Shown in pieces: positions 37,280-45,271 of a stretch of 64,000 bases of DNA (position 1 is its first letter; each line of letters starts with the position of its first letter). The notes under the pieces are model-generated. The model made no database searches and was not told the origin of the DNA. It saw only the letters and a program-made list of their open reading frames with translations. This DNA comes from Rhizobium sp. Leaf453 (GTDB taxonomy: Bacteria; Pseudomonadota; Alphaproteobacteria; Rhizobiales; Rhizobiaceae). The DNA lies in the NCBI RefSeq assembly GCF_001425605.1, contig NZ_LMRG01000004.1, forward strand, positions 136,312-200,311, read 5' to 3'. Position numbers and translations under genes: made by a program.

Positions 37280-37636
37280 TCAGGCCGAAACCTTGAAATC
37301 GAAATGCTTGCGCACTGTTTCGATGATTTCCCAGGTGCCCTTGAAATCGGCCTCGATAACGAAGGCATCGCCGGCGCTGACGGTGACCGGCGTTCCGCCA
37401 TCCGGCGTGATGATGATCTTGCCGGCAATCATGTGGACGAATTCATAGGCCGTGTAGGTGGCGTGATAGGTGCCGGGCGTCGCTTCCCAATAGCCCGAGA
37501 CCATCGAGCCGTCCGACGATGTGTGCAACGCCCAGGTCTTCATGGATGGTGTGCCGGACACCACGACCCAACCGTCCAGTGTGGCCGGATCGCCATCTGC
37601 AGGAACGGGTGCGGCAAGTTTCGTCACGGTCTGCAT
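37280..37636 (-). CDS. cupin-domain protein (DUF861/Cupin_3)
   Basis: 118 aa, a single cupin barrel: 'GYWEATPGTYHATYTAYEFVHM' gives the first motif and 'VSAGDAFVIEADFKGTWEI' the second. The family includes ureidoglycine aminohydrolase-like small cupins; the substrate is unknown here. ATG at 37636 is preferred to the TTG at 37642. Confidence 0.8.
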   Translation of the reverse strand: MQTVTKLAAPVPADGDPATLDGWVVVSGTPSMKTWALHTSSDGSMVSGYWEATPGTYHATYTAYEFVHMIAGKIIITPDGGTPVTVSAGDAFVIEADFKGTWEIIETVRKHFDFKVSA

Positions 37637-37713
37637 GATCAATCGCCCTTTCGAAAAGGGGGAGCCTAACGATCATCGGGCGAAACCGGCTTGCCAATTC
37701 CGACAAGCCGTGA

Positions 37714-37743
37714 CGTGAACCGGAGTTATACCTCCGGTTCACG
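37714..37743 (-). terminator. hairpin downstream of yebC
   Basis: GTGAACCGGAG pairs with CTCCGGTTCAC around a 6-base loop, 11 bases after the yebC stop (minus strand). There is no T-run, so its role in termination is uncertain. Confidence 0.5.
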
Positions 37744-37753
37744 CTTGTTCGGA

Positions 37754-38500
37754 TCAGGCCGACAGCTTGGCCAAGACTTCGTCGGAAACTTCGAAATTGG
37801 TGTAGACGTTCTGGACGTCGTCATCGTCTTCCAGCGTGTCGATCAGCTTCAGCAGCGACTGCGCACGTTCTTCGTCGACCGGCACCGTGTTCTGTGCCTT
37901 CCAGATCGCCTTCACCGTTTCGGCTTCGCCGAGCGAGGATTCGAGCGCCTTGGAGACTTCGCCGATATCCTCGAAGCCGCAGATGATAGAGTGGCCGTCC
38001 TCGTCGCTGATGACGTCTTCGGCACCCGCTTCGATCGCTGCTTCCATCACCTTGTCGGCGCTGCCAGCGGAAAGCTTGTAGGTGATCTCACCGACATGAT
38101 CGAACGAGAAGGAAACCGAGCCGGTTTCTCCCAGCGCGCCGCCAGCCTTGGTGAAGGTCGAACGGACGTTGGACGCGGTGCGATTGCGATTGTCGGTCAG
38201 CGCCTCGACGATGATCGCCGTGCCTCCCGGACCATAGCCCTCGTAACGGACTGCATCATAGGTTTCGGCATCGGCGCCAGAAGCCTTCTTGATGGCGCGG
38301 TCGATATTGTCCTTCGGCATGGACTGCGCCTTGGCATTCTGGACCGCCAGACGCAATGCCGCGTTCATCGTCGGATCGGGCAGGCCGTTCTTGGCCGCGA
38401 CCGTGATTTCGCGCGCAAGCTTCGAGAACATTTTCGAACGGATCGAATCCTGTCGACCCTTGCGATGCATGATGTTTTTGAACTGGGAATGACCGGCCAT
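37754..38500 (-). CDS. yebC: YebC/PmpR family protein
   Basis: 248 aa. Start '[18 protein letters not shown]' is diagnostic. The family (YebC/PmpR/TACO1) was first called transcriptional regulators; recent work supports a role in translation, easing ribosome stalling at proline runs. In many bacteria it lies beside ruvC; here it is the upstream neighbour on the same strand with two genes between. Confidence 0.95.
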   Translation of the reverse strand: MAGHSQFKNIMHRKGRQDSIRSKMFSKLAREITVAAKNGLPDPTMNAALRLAVQNAKAQSMPKDNIDRAIKKASGADAETYDAVRYEGYGPGGTAIIVEALTDNRNRTASNVRSTFTKAGGALGETGSVSFSFDHVGEITYKLSAGSADKVMEAAIEAGAEDVISDEDGHSIICGFEDIGEVSKALESSLGEAETVKAIWKAQNTVPVDEERAQSLLKLIDTLEDDDDVQNVYTNFEVSDEVLAKLSA

Positions 38501-38599
38501 GACGCCCTCTTCACATGCTTGTCGTGTTTGGAATTCGGCGCCTTATAATTTCATTGACGCTTTGCGTCCAGCCGAACCCGAATTTTTTCCGTTCCGCCG

Positions 38600-39079
38600 T
38601 CAATTGGCGGCAAGTCGCTTCCGACTGAGAAAGAACGAATGACCGTCATCGCGCTCGCAGGAAAGGCCCGTGCGGGTCGACAGGCAGGAGAATGGGCCGG
38701 CTTCCCATGTCTCGCCATAGTCGAGCACCGGGCCGGCCGAGCAGCAGCTTTGGTCGCCGACATCCTTGTAAAGCGTAGCCTCGCCCTTTCGCGCCAATGT
38801 CGCACGGACATAGCGCGGCTCGATGCGGTCACAGGACAATTCCGGGCCGCCATCCGCCGGCTGATAGACCGCCGTTCCGCCTTCCGGCGTATAGATGCAG
38901 CCGATATTGCCGGAGGGCAGGACGAATTCTTCCTGCTTTCCGTATGACGCCGTCACCTCCGGCACATCCGCCGTCTTGCCGCCATCGGCCGTCGGCATCC
39001 GCGGCGGCGGCGCACCGTCGGCAAGGGCGAAAGACGGCATGGACAACAGGGCAATCAGGCAGGCGGCAATCAATTTCAT
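38600..39079 (-). CDS. secreted Cys-rich small protein (DUF6636-like)
   Basis: 159 aa. Signal peptide (cleavage near 'SFALADG'). The mature part has 'FVLPSGNIGCIYTP', 'LSCDRIEP', 'DQSCCSAGP', 'FSCLSTRTGLSCERDDGHSFFLSR'-type pattern (shown here in parts: 'GPFSCLSTRTGLSC', 'GHSFFLSR'), consistent with small exported proteins of the DUF6636 type. Six or more cysteines suggest disulphides. Function unknown. Confidence 0.65.
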   Translation of the reverse strand: MKLIAACLIALLSMPSFALADGAPPPRMPTADGGKTADVPEVTASYGKQEEFVLPSGNIGCIYTPEGGTAVYQPADGGPELSCDRIEPRYVRATLARKGEATLYKDVGDQSCCSAGPVLDYGETWEAGPFSCLSTRTGLSCERDDGHSFFLSRKRLAAN

Positions 39080-39095
39080 TCCGTGAATCCCGGCA

Positions 39096-39932
39096 TCAAA
39101 CTCCCTGCAGGATATAAATCAGCGGCTTGCTTGGCAAGGAACGCAGGGACACGCGGACATTGTCCGCCGTCGCAAAACTCTTGTCGAAGCCATCGCCGAA
39201 CATCTCCAGGAAGTTGGTCACCGGCGGTCCGCGCCGGTGCATCGGCAGGATCAGCGACGAGCGCAACCGCGTCACCACCCGGCTCATGCTTTCTGCCCCC
39301 ATGGTCAGCCCGCCATCGACCGGCACCATCACCACATCGAGCCGACCGATCTCGGCATAATCCGTGTCGTCGAGTTCATGATGCAGATGGCCGAGATGAC
39401 CGATGCAGAGGCCGGCCACCTCGAAGATGAAGATCGAATTGCCGTCCGGCTCCATCGCGCCGCCGAAAGAGCGGATATCCGTCGTGACATTGCGGATATA
39501 GGCATCACCCACCACGAGATCATGATCCGCCGGCTGCCCGTCGTCACCCCAGCCATGCAGCACATGCTGGATCGCCGGATCGGGCGTCAGCGTATAGTGG
39601 CTGGAATGCGCCTTGTTCATCGTCACCACGTCCGGCACCTTCGGCGGTGCATACCAGCCGCTGAAATCCGTGGCAATCGAAACGCCTCCCGGCGTCTCGA
39701 TCAGAAAGGTGGAGTGGCCGACATAGGTGATCGAGACCTCTTCTCCAGCCACTGCCTGGATATTCATGGCGGACGGAGGCTTGAAGCTGGCGAAGGTGAC
39801 ATCGGGAAGGCCTTGCGCGATCGCCTGGCACTGGCTGACCGGCGGGCGCGCCTCCTGCGCATGCGCCGGCATCGGCCAGAGCACATGCAAAAGAAGGATG
39901 GCGGCAAATGCGAGCAGGAACAATCGCGTCAT
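39096..39932 (-). CDS. exported metallo-beta-lactamase-fold hydrolase
   Basis: 278 aa. Signal peptide ends near 'MPAHAQEA'. The domain shows 'SITYVGHSTFLIETPGGVSIATD' (shown in parts: 'YVGHSTFLIETPGG', 'SIATDFSG') and 'LGHLHHELDDTD', like the UlaG/RomA branch of the fold. The usual HxHxDH motif is not conserved: the region after 'TMNKAHSSHYT' has AHSSHYT. Metal binding may therefore differ. ATG at 39932 is at the best distance from AAGGTG. Confidence 0.65.
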   Translation of the reverse strand: MTRLFLLAFAAILLLHVLWPMPAHAQEARPPVSQCQAIAQGLPDVTFASFKPPSAMNIQAVAGEEVSITYVGHSTFLIETPGGVSIATDFSGWYAPPKVPDVVTMNKAHSSHYTLTPDPAIQHVLHGWGDDGQPADHDLVVGDAYIRNVTTDIRSFGGAMEPDGNSIFIFEVAGLCIGHLGHLHHELDDTDYAEIGRLDVVMVPVDGGLTMGAESMSRVVTRLRSSLILPMHRRGPPVTNFLEMFGDGFDKSFATADNVRVSLRSLPSKPLIYILQGV

Positions 39933-40076
39933 CATGCACCTTCGGCTCAGGTTTGCATGAGCCACGAGGATAGGCATGAAGTACGCGGGGTAAAGCGCCG
40001 ATTGCGGCGCCGCGCTCACAATCGCGTCATCACCGATACGCTGCCTGCAGGTTAGGCAATGCGCAACAGTGACAGA

Positions 40077-40901
40077 TCAGGCCCAGAACGCCGGGACCGT
40101 CTCCGCCAGCCGTGGTCCGATCCGCAGCGGCGCGATCTTTTCCGCAAGTCCGGTGCGATCGGAGATTTCGACGCCGACGCCACAGATTGTCGCCGGGCCG
40201 GAAGCGGCCTCGAAACGGCCTTTCGGCATCTTGGAGATGAACCGGTTCAGCGGCTCTTCCTTTTCCATTCCGAGCGAGGAATCGTAATCGCCGCACATGC
40301 CCGCGTCCGACATATAGGCCGTGCCGCCATTGAGGATCTGGGCATCGGCGGTCGGCACATGCGTATGCGTGCCGACAACGAACGAGGCACGGCCGTCGAC
40401 GAAATGGCCGAAGCACTGCTTCTCGCTCGTTGCTTCGGCGTGGAAGTCGAAGATGATCGCGTCGGCCTGCTCCTTCAACGGACAGGCGGCGAGGATCGAT
40501 TCACCGACCTTGAAGGGATCGTCCAGTTCCGGATGCATGAAGACGCGGCCCATGATGTTGGCGACCAGCACACGGGCGCCGTTGCGGGCGAAGTAGAGGT
40601 TCGAGCCGCGGCCGGGCGTGCCAGCCGGATAATTGGCGGGTCGCAGGAACTGGTCGTGCCGCTGGCAAAAGGAAACGGCCTCCTTCTGGTCCCAGACGTG
40701 GTTGCCCGTGGTCACCACATCGGCGCCGGCATTGATCGTCTCGATAAAGATTTCCTCGGTGATGCCGAAACCACCGGCGGCGTTTTCACCGTTGACGATG
40801 ACGAAATCGAGTTTCAGGTCACTGATTAGGCCGGGCAGCTTTTCCCAGACCGCCGTCCGGCCGGTCTTGCCCACCATGTCACCCAGAAACAGAAGTCTCA
40901 T
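40077..40901 (-). CDS. YmdB-family metallophosphoesterase
   Basis: 274 aa. Motifs 'FLGDMVGKTGR', 'VNGENAAGGFG', 'TTGNHVWDQ' and 'GTHTHVPTAD' match the YmdB/DR1281 family, which hydrolyses 2',3'-cyclic nucleotides and related phosphodiesters. It starts inside the end of the cyclo-ligase gene (23-base overlap), as in other rhizobia, so the two are co-transcribed. Confidence 0.9.
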   Translation of the reverse strand: MRLLFLGDMVGKTGRTAVWEKLPGLISDLKLDFVIVNGENAAGGFGITEEIFIETINAGADVVTTGNHVWDQKEAVSFCQRHDQFLRPANYPAGTPGRGSNLYFARNGARVLVANIMGRVFMHPELDDPFKVGESILAACPLKEQADAIIFDFHAEATSEKQCFGHFVDGRASFVVGTHTHVPTADAQILNGGTAYMSDAGMCGDYDSSLGMEKEEPLNRFISKMPKGRFEAASGPATICGVGVEISDRTGLAEKIAPLRIGPRLAETVPAFWA

Positions 40902-41490
40902 ATTTGCTTATTCCTAGCCCGAAAATCCTGAGCCCGCTTTCCGTCAAGAGGGCATCCAGAGCCACATCATGTGGCTCAGCGGGCACTGATGCCACTTCCT
41001 GGCAGTCGAATGCAATCCCGATCAGTTCCGGCATATGGCCTTTCTGGCGCAAACGGTCGATGGCCCGGTCATAATAACCGGCGCCGTAACCGATCCGGTG
41101 GCCCGCCTTGTCGAAGGCGGAGAGCGGTATCAGCATGATATTGGGATCGACCACCGGCGCGTCCTCCCCCGGCCCGGTCGTGCCGAAGCCGGTTGCGACG
41201 ATGGGTGCGCCCGGCACCAGTTCGCGAAAGACGATGGTCTGCTTGTCGAGAATGACGGGCAGGCAAAGCCGCGCGCCGCGTTCACGCAGGCGCGCCATCA
41301 GCGGGCGAATGTCGACTTCGGAACGGATGGGCCAGAAGCCGGAAATGACCTGCCCCGGCTCGAATTCGATGGCGTCGCCGGCGTGATCGAGCATCCGGAG
41401 GCTCGCCTCGATTCGCGCTTCCGCCGGCATCGCGTCACGCAGTTCCAGGCGCTCGATGCGCAAGGCCGCTTTCAGTTCCCTCGGTGTCAT
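40879..41490 (-). CDS. 5-formyltetrahydrofolate cyclo-ligase
   Basis: 203 aa. It recycles 5-formyl-THF to methenyl-THF with ATP. Start 'MTPRELKAALRIERL', ATP/substrate motif 'RIGYGAGYYDRAIDRL' (the family's G-x-G-x-G-Y-Y-D). The GGGAAGAA site suits ATG 41490 better than 41496. It overlaps the downstream YmdB gene. In many Proteobacteria it lies close to zapA and the 6S RNA gene; here they are 1.7-3 kb away. Confidence 0.9.
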   Translation of the reverse strand: MTPRELKAALRIERLELRDAMPAEARIEASLRMLDHAGDAIEFEPGQVISGFWPIRSEVDIRPLMARLRERGARLCLPVILDKQTIVFRELVPGAPIVATGFGTTGPGEDAPVVDPNIMLIPLSAFDKAGHRIGYGAGYYDRAIDRLRQKGHMPELIGIAFDCQEVASVPAEPHDVALDALLTESGLRIFGLGISKYETSVSG

Positions 41491-41700
41491 CAACATTTCT
41501 TCCCGGCTGCCATTGTCTTTCCATAGACCATAATGCTCCCACAAGGCGCAGCGCAAACGTCCGCCCTGCAACTTTTTGCGACGGGCAATCGTCCTTTCCC
41601 ATTCTGAAACAGATTAGAGGTCTGTTCATCATGCACGCCGGTTCCGCTTTCGCGCTCTTGGGTCGATATGCAAGAGAAAGGCAGCACTTACATCATGAAA

Positions 41701-41738
41701 ACAGTTCGGTGCCCGCTTCCGGCGTTGCGGGGAACTGT
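41701..41738. terminator. strong hairpin before the LuxR-type gene
   Basis: Two nested stems: ACAGTTC/GAACTGT outside and CCCGC/GCGGG inside, with four extra bases on one side. On the minus strand it is followed by TTTTC and could end transcripts reading from the DUF1127-like gene; on the plus strand it lies in the LuxR-type gene's leader. I cannot tell which role applies. Confidence 0.45.
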
Positions 41739-41761
41739 ACAGCTTTGAAGCGGAGCCGGCC

Positions 41762-41980
41762 ATGTCCATGAAGGACAAGATGTTGACGGAACTCGACCCA
41801 CTGGAATTGCGCTGCCTGTCGCTGGCCGCCCGCGGGCGCAACCGGGAAGACATTACAAGGGAAACCGATATTTCCCACGACCGGATCGACGAGGCTTTCG
41901 ACAGCGCGATGCGGAAGCTGCAGGCCAGCAATGTCGCCGAGGCTGTGTTTCGCGCCGCCCGGATGGATCTGATTTCATAA
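41762..41980 (+). CDS. small LuxR-type helix-turn-helix protein
   Basis: 72 aa. It consists almost only of a LuxR/sigma-70 region 4-type DNA-binding domain: 'LDPLELRCLSLAARGRNRED' and 'RIDEAFDSAMRKLQASNVAEA'. No sensor domain is present. It overlaps the convergent DUF1127-like gene by 6 bases. Confidence 0.7.
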   Translation: MSMKDKMLTELDPLELRCLSLAARGRNREDITRETDISHDRIDEAFDSAMRKLQASNVAEAVFRAARMDLIS

Positions 41981-42199
41981 CATCCAGAAGCGATGTCGCT
42001 CGCCCTGCGGCGGAGCCTGATCCTCGAATCCTGCTCGCTCGACGCCGATATCATCGAGCAAATGATTGCCGCCCCGCCGGATGATTTCGTCGAGCGGCAC
42101 TTCGACCGCCTCCACCACAAACCACCCATTCACCCGCGTCCACAGGTCTTGCAGCCGCTGCCCGACCTCGATCCAACCGTGTTCCGTCACATCGGCCAT
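41975..42199 (-). CDS. small DUF1127-like protein
   Basis: 74 aa. A C-terminal 'GGNHLLDDIGVERAGFED' fits the conserved 'L-x-D-I-G-x-x-R' core of DUF1127 proteins, which in rhizobia include small RNA-associated phosphate and lipid-stress proteins. ATG at 42199 is divergent from the LysR gene with 93 bases between. Confidence 0.55.
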   Translation of the reverse strand: MADVTEHGWIEVGQRLQDLWTRVNGWFVVEAVEVPLDEIIRRGGNHLLDDIGVERAGFEDQAPPQGERHRFWML

Positions 42200-42292
42200 T
42201 AGCCTGCACTCCATCATATATGGGGTCCAGTATCGGTGTGGATTTGACATTAGACAAACGAATTGCAAAAATGTCTGTCATCAGAAAAACAG

Positions 42293-43177
42293 ATGGCGAC
42301 CGCGATGTTTCCTCCCCTTGAAAGCGACCTGCTGCGCACCTTCGTCGCCGTGGCCGAAAGCGGCAACTTCACCAAGGCCGGTGAAGCGGTCGGACGGACG
42401 CAATCGGCTATCAGCATGCAGATCAAGAAGCTCGAGGATATCCTGGGCGAAACGCTGTTCGAGCGCGGATCGCGCGGCGTCAACATGACCAATCACGGCG
42501 TCCGTCTTCTCGACAATGCCCGCCGCATCGTGACGCTGCTCGACGACACCGCCGCCGCCATCCGGCTTCCGGCGCTGGATGGCTCCGTCCGGATCGGCAT
42601 ATCGGAGGAATATATCAATTCGACCCTGCCAAAGGCACTCGGCGCCTTCGCAGCCGTTCACCCGGGTGTCGAGGTTACCGTGCAGCAGGGCGTCTCGATG
42701 TCAAACCTCGCAGCGCTTGATGCCGGCGAGATCGACATCGCCATTGTCTTCGAGCCCGGCGGCCCGACGCGCAACGAAGTGCTGATGCTCGATCCGACGG
42801 TCTGGGTGACATCGGACCAGCATCAGGCGCATCTGCGCCACCCGCTGCCGATCGCCACCTATACCTATCTCAAGAACGGATGGTGCGACGAACTGGCGCT
42901 GAAAAGCTTGATCAAGCGCAACAGGGAAAGCCGCGTCGCCTATGTCAGTCGCACCAGCAGCGGCCTGATCGCGGCCGTCACCTCAGGTCTCGCCATCGCG
43001 CCGCTGACCCGCAGCAGCATCCCTGCCGGTTGCCGCGAACTGACCGCCGACGACGGCTACGATGTCATCGACTTTTCCAACGTCATCCTGAAAGCAAGAC
43101 CGCGCGGCAACAAGCGCATCGTCGAAACCATGTGCAACGCTATTCGCGAGGCCTTTCGTGTGCCGGGGCAGGTTTGA
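42293..43177 (+). CDS. LysR-family transcriptional regulator
   Basis: 294 aa. N-terminal winged helix-turn-helix ('LLRTFVAVAESGNFTKAGEA', then 'RTQSAISMQIKKLEDILGE') and C-terminal substrate-binding domain beginning near 'DGSVRIGISEEYINSTL'. The likely targets are itself and the divergent DUF1127-like gene. An inverted repeat GACAT/ATGTC flanks the promoter region around 42247-42276. Start at 42293 is chosen for a normal N-terminal length; ATG 42305 is possible. Confidence 0.85.
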   Translation: MATAMFPPLESDLLRTFVAVAESGNFTKAGEAVGRTQSAISMQIKKLEDILGETLFERGSRGVNMTNHGVRLLDNARRIVTLLDDTAAAIRLPALDGSVRIGISEEYINSTLPKALGAFAAVHPGVEVTVQQGVSMSNLAALDAGEIDIAIVFEPGGPTRNEVLMLDPTVWVTSDQHQAHLRHPLPIATYTYLKNGWCDELALKSLIKRNRESRVAYVSRTSSGLIAAVTSGLAIAPLTRSSIPAGCRELTADDGYDVIDFSNVILKARPRGNKRIVETMCNAIREAFRVPGQV

Positions 43178-43192
43178 GGCGTTGGGAGCGAG

Positions 43193-43356
43193 AAAAGTGC
43201 GATCCACACAACCGATGGATGTTTACGATCCTGGGTGCCTACAAACGTAGGTGGGCGCCATGTGACCTAGCCCACGGGCCAGGTCAGGGACAGCTCCCGT
43301 TGGATCGAGTATGGCCCCAGGGATTGTGGTTCCTGTCGGGAAGCGCAGACCGCACA
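43193..43356 (-). ncRNA. ssrS: 6S RNA (SsrS), candidate
   Basis: Read on the minus strand this is a 150-160 base rod. The closing stem is GTGCGGTC (43348-43355) with GATCGCAC (43197-43204), and TTTT follows at the 3' end. An inner stem ATCC(C)TGGG (43315-43324) pairs with CCCAGGAT (43228-43235). A large central bubble follows, and a 10-base apical hairpin TGACCTGGCC/GGCTAGGTCA (43263-43286). This closing stem, bubble and terminal stem pattern is that of 6S RNA. A TATATA box lies at 43360-43365, about 7 bases upstream of the start. The gene lies between zapA and the 5-formyl-THF cyclo-ligase gene, the usual 6S neighbourhood, in the same orientation. No match to the family model was run. Confidence 0.75.
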
Positions 43357-43484
43357 GCCTATATATGACAACGAACGCAAGTCCGCCAGTGTTCATGAAA
43401 AATTCTGTCGAGAGAAGAATGATGGCTTTACAATTTTCGCTTGAAGAGATCATTTTTTAGAATCATCAATTACCGAACAGTCAT

Positions 43485-44279
43485 ATGAACCCCGCACATT
43501 TTGCTCCCCTCCGCCTGATCGCCATAGCGATACTCATCAGCGCGGCCTCCAAAACCCTTGCAAGTGTCATCCTCGCCGCAAACGGTCATCAGGAACGGCT
43601 TGGCTCGCTGGACACTGTTTTGAGTTGCGCATTCGCCTACTTTGTTCACTGGACAACGTTAAACAATGTCCATGATATCGGGCTGATTGTCTCGCTCCGT
43701 CCGACGGAGATCAATCTGAAGCGCATCCTGTTTTTCAGCCTCAAGCTGTCGGCTCTGATGCTCATAGCCATTGTGCCCGTTTTCTTCATCGTCGCGATAG
43801 CCGCCCCGTTCTTCGAAGACGCGGTCTCGCGCGGCCAAACCTTTGCCGGAAGAATAACCTACATGGTTTTCTCGGCCATTTTGATTGGTGCTGCCCTGGG
43901 CTATTGGGGGACATGGCTGCCGGCGGCGGTAGCCGGGCGGAATGTGGATTTTGCGGCGGCGGCCAAGCGTGGCAAGGCGACCTTTGCAACAAGCGCGCCT
44001 CGGATAGCTGGGATCATTCTTGCACAGACGATCTTCTTTCAAATCGCTATTCTTGGGTTCTCTTCATTGGCGGGAGTGACGTCGGATTTGAAGGTGCCTG
44101 TTTTCGAGGACATCGGGATGACGGGTGCCTTCGAGTTCGTGACGGGTATCGTCGGCTATACCGCCTATGCGGCAATCGCCGTCATTCTGTGCCGCGCCTT
44201 CGAGCAATGCGAACGCTTCGAGCGTCGGGCCAGTACCCGCGGAATAGCCTTACGAATGCTGCGGCGCAGCCTTGCCTGA
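43485..44279 (+). CDS. hypothetical integral membrane protein
   Basis: 264 aa with five or six predicted membrane helices (for example 'LMLIAIVPVFFIVAIAAPFF' and 'IAGIILAQTIFFQIAILGF'). Unlike its neighbours it has no family I recognise. No near-cognate ribosome site is obvious. Its last 30 bases overlap the convergent end of zapA. Confidence 0.55.
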   Translation: MNPAHFAPLRLIAIAILISAASKTLASVILAANGHQERLGSLDTVLSCAFAYFVHWTTLNNVHDIGLIVSLRPTEINLKRILFFSLKLSALMLIAIVPVFFIVAIAAPFFEDAVSRGQTFAGRITYMVFSAILIGAALGYWGTWLPAAVAGRNVDFAAAAKRGKATFATSAPRIAGIILAQTIFFQIAILGFSSLAGVTSDLKVPVFEDIGMTGAFEFVTGIVGYTAYAAIAVILCRAFEQCERFERRASTRGIALRMLRRSLA

Positions 44280-44627
44280 CAGCTTCTGCGCGATGCCATG
44301 GATCTGCGCCGTCACCTCGGACAGCGCGGAGGCCAATGCTTCTTCGGCCCGGGCATTGTCCGATGCGGAGGCGTCGCGGCCCTGTTTGAGATTGTCGGCT
44401 TCGGTCTGCAGGCTTTTCAGCTTACGGTTCACTTCGCTGAGTTCATCCATGACCATGATGCCAGCCATGACGGTCAGCCGGAGATCGCCGATCTCGCCGA
44501 ACTGCGACTTCAGATGGCTGACATACTGGTCGAAGCGGCCCGCAAGTTCGGTCAGATGATCTTCCTGGCCCTCCTCGCATGCCATGCGATAGGCCTTGCC
44601 GTCGATCATCACCGTTACTTGCGCCAT
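44250..44627 (-). CDS. zapA: cell division protein ZapA
   Basis: 125 aa. Small FtsZ-bundling protein: N-terminal 'MAQVTVMIDGKAYRMACEEG' and 'HLTELAGRFDQYVSHLK', then a long coiled coil 'VNRKLKSLQTEADNLKQ'. ATG at 44627 is the family start; the open frame to 45020 is not family-like. Its 3' end overlaps the membrane protein gene by 30 bases. Confidence 0.9.
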   Translation of the reverse strand: MAQVTVMIDGKAYRMACEEGQEDHLTELAGRFDQYVSHLKSQFGEIGDLRLTVMAGIMVMDELSEVNRKLKSLQTEADNLKQGRDASASDNARAEEALASALSEVTAQIHGIAQKLSGKAAPQHS

Positions 44628-44659
44628 ACTCGTCACCTGACCCGCAGGCGGACCCCGTC

Positions 44660-44932
44660 TCAGCGGTCCAGCACTGCCCTTATCGTTTCCATGGCCGTCA
44701 CCAGACGGCGCGAGACTTCGCGGTTGACTTCCTCGAGGCGGTTGGCGCGGAACTGCGACTGGTCGAGCTCCTGGGCAAGGCGCGCCCGGTCGGTATTGAC
44801 GCGGCGAACCTCGCCTTCGATCTCGCCATGGTCCCGCTCCCGGTCGAAACGCCGGTCGATGGCGTTGTCGAGGCTGCTGACCGCGTTGCGCAACTCCTCG
44901 ATTGCCGCCCTGACTGTTTTTCCTGCCGCCAT
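44660..44932 (-). CDS. DUF4164 small coiled-coil protein
   Basis: 90 aa, almost all coiled coil ('IDRRFDRERDHGEIEGEVRR'). It lies directly upstream of zapA (32 bases) in rhizobia and may work with it, but its function is unknown. ATG at 44932 follows GGGAAAG; GTG at 44959 would add nine residues. Confidence 0.75.
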   Translation of the reverse strand: MAAGKTVRAAIEELRNAVSSLDNAIDRRFDRERDHGEIEGEVRRVNTDRARLAQELDQSQFRANRLEEVNREVSRRLVTAMETIRAVLDR

Positions 44933-45134
44933 AACGCTTTCCCGATACGCTCCGGACACCTCGAATCGCCGTCCGGCCCCTGTATTTCAAGCCAATCATA
45001 CTCTTAGACCCATTCGGCACGGCTTCACAACGGCAACCGCCGGAGCGGCTTGCAGAAGCTGTGGATCACCGGTTTTTAAATCGATTTGCATCGCTCGTGC
45101 CGATTTGGTGCCGGATCATGAAAAACGCGACCAA

Positions 45135-45154
45135 AAAGCCTCTGGAGAGGCTTT
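45135..45154 (-). terminator. inverted repeat with minus-strand T-run
   Basis: AAGCCTCT and AGAGGCTT (45136-45143, 45146-45153) around GG. On the minus strand it is followed by TTTTT and looks like a terminator, though no minus-strand gene upstream is known. It may instead be an operator for tkt. Confidence 0.4.
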
Positions 45155-45171
45155 CAAAAAGGCCGTATTTA

Positions 45172-45199
45172 TTGACTCCGTCGAAGCAACTGCTATGTG
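45172..45199 (+). promoter_or_regulatory. probable promoter of tkt
   Basis: TTGACT (45172-45177) and TATGTG (45194-45199) with a 16-base spacer, 72 bases before the tkt ATG. Fits the rhizobial sigma-70 pattern moderately. Confidence 0.5.
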
Positions 45200-45271
45200 T
45201 CAGCCGCTTCTTATACGGTCTTTGGAGGATAGAGACCGTTCCCTGTCCACCGAACTCAAGCGGAACAGTCT

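Larger units (their letters stand above)
44933..45271. other. intergenic region upstream of tkt
   Basis: 339 bases between the divergent zapA-side genes and tkt. It holds a promoter-like pair and an inverted repeat, described separately. Nothing else was recognised. Confidence 0.5.

Noticed and set aside
41526..41622. Stretch upstream of the cyclo-ligase gene considered as 6S RNA
   Set aside because: Closing stem is only partial (GACC/GGTC plus a few pairs), the length is under 100 bases, and no large central bubble is evident; the 43193-43356 segment fits far better.
43266..43300. CCAGGTCAGG-like sequence suggesting SRP RNA
   Set aside because: The GGAAGGAAGCAGCC-type domain IV of 4.5S RNA is absent; the similarity is limited to ten bases inside the 6S candidate.
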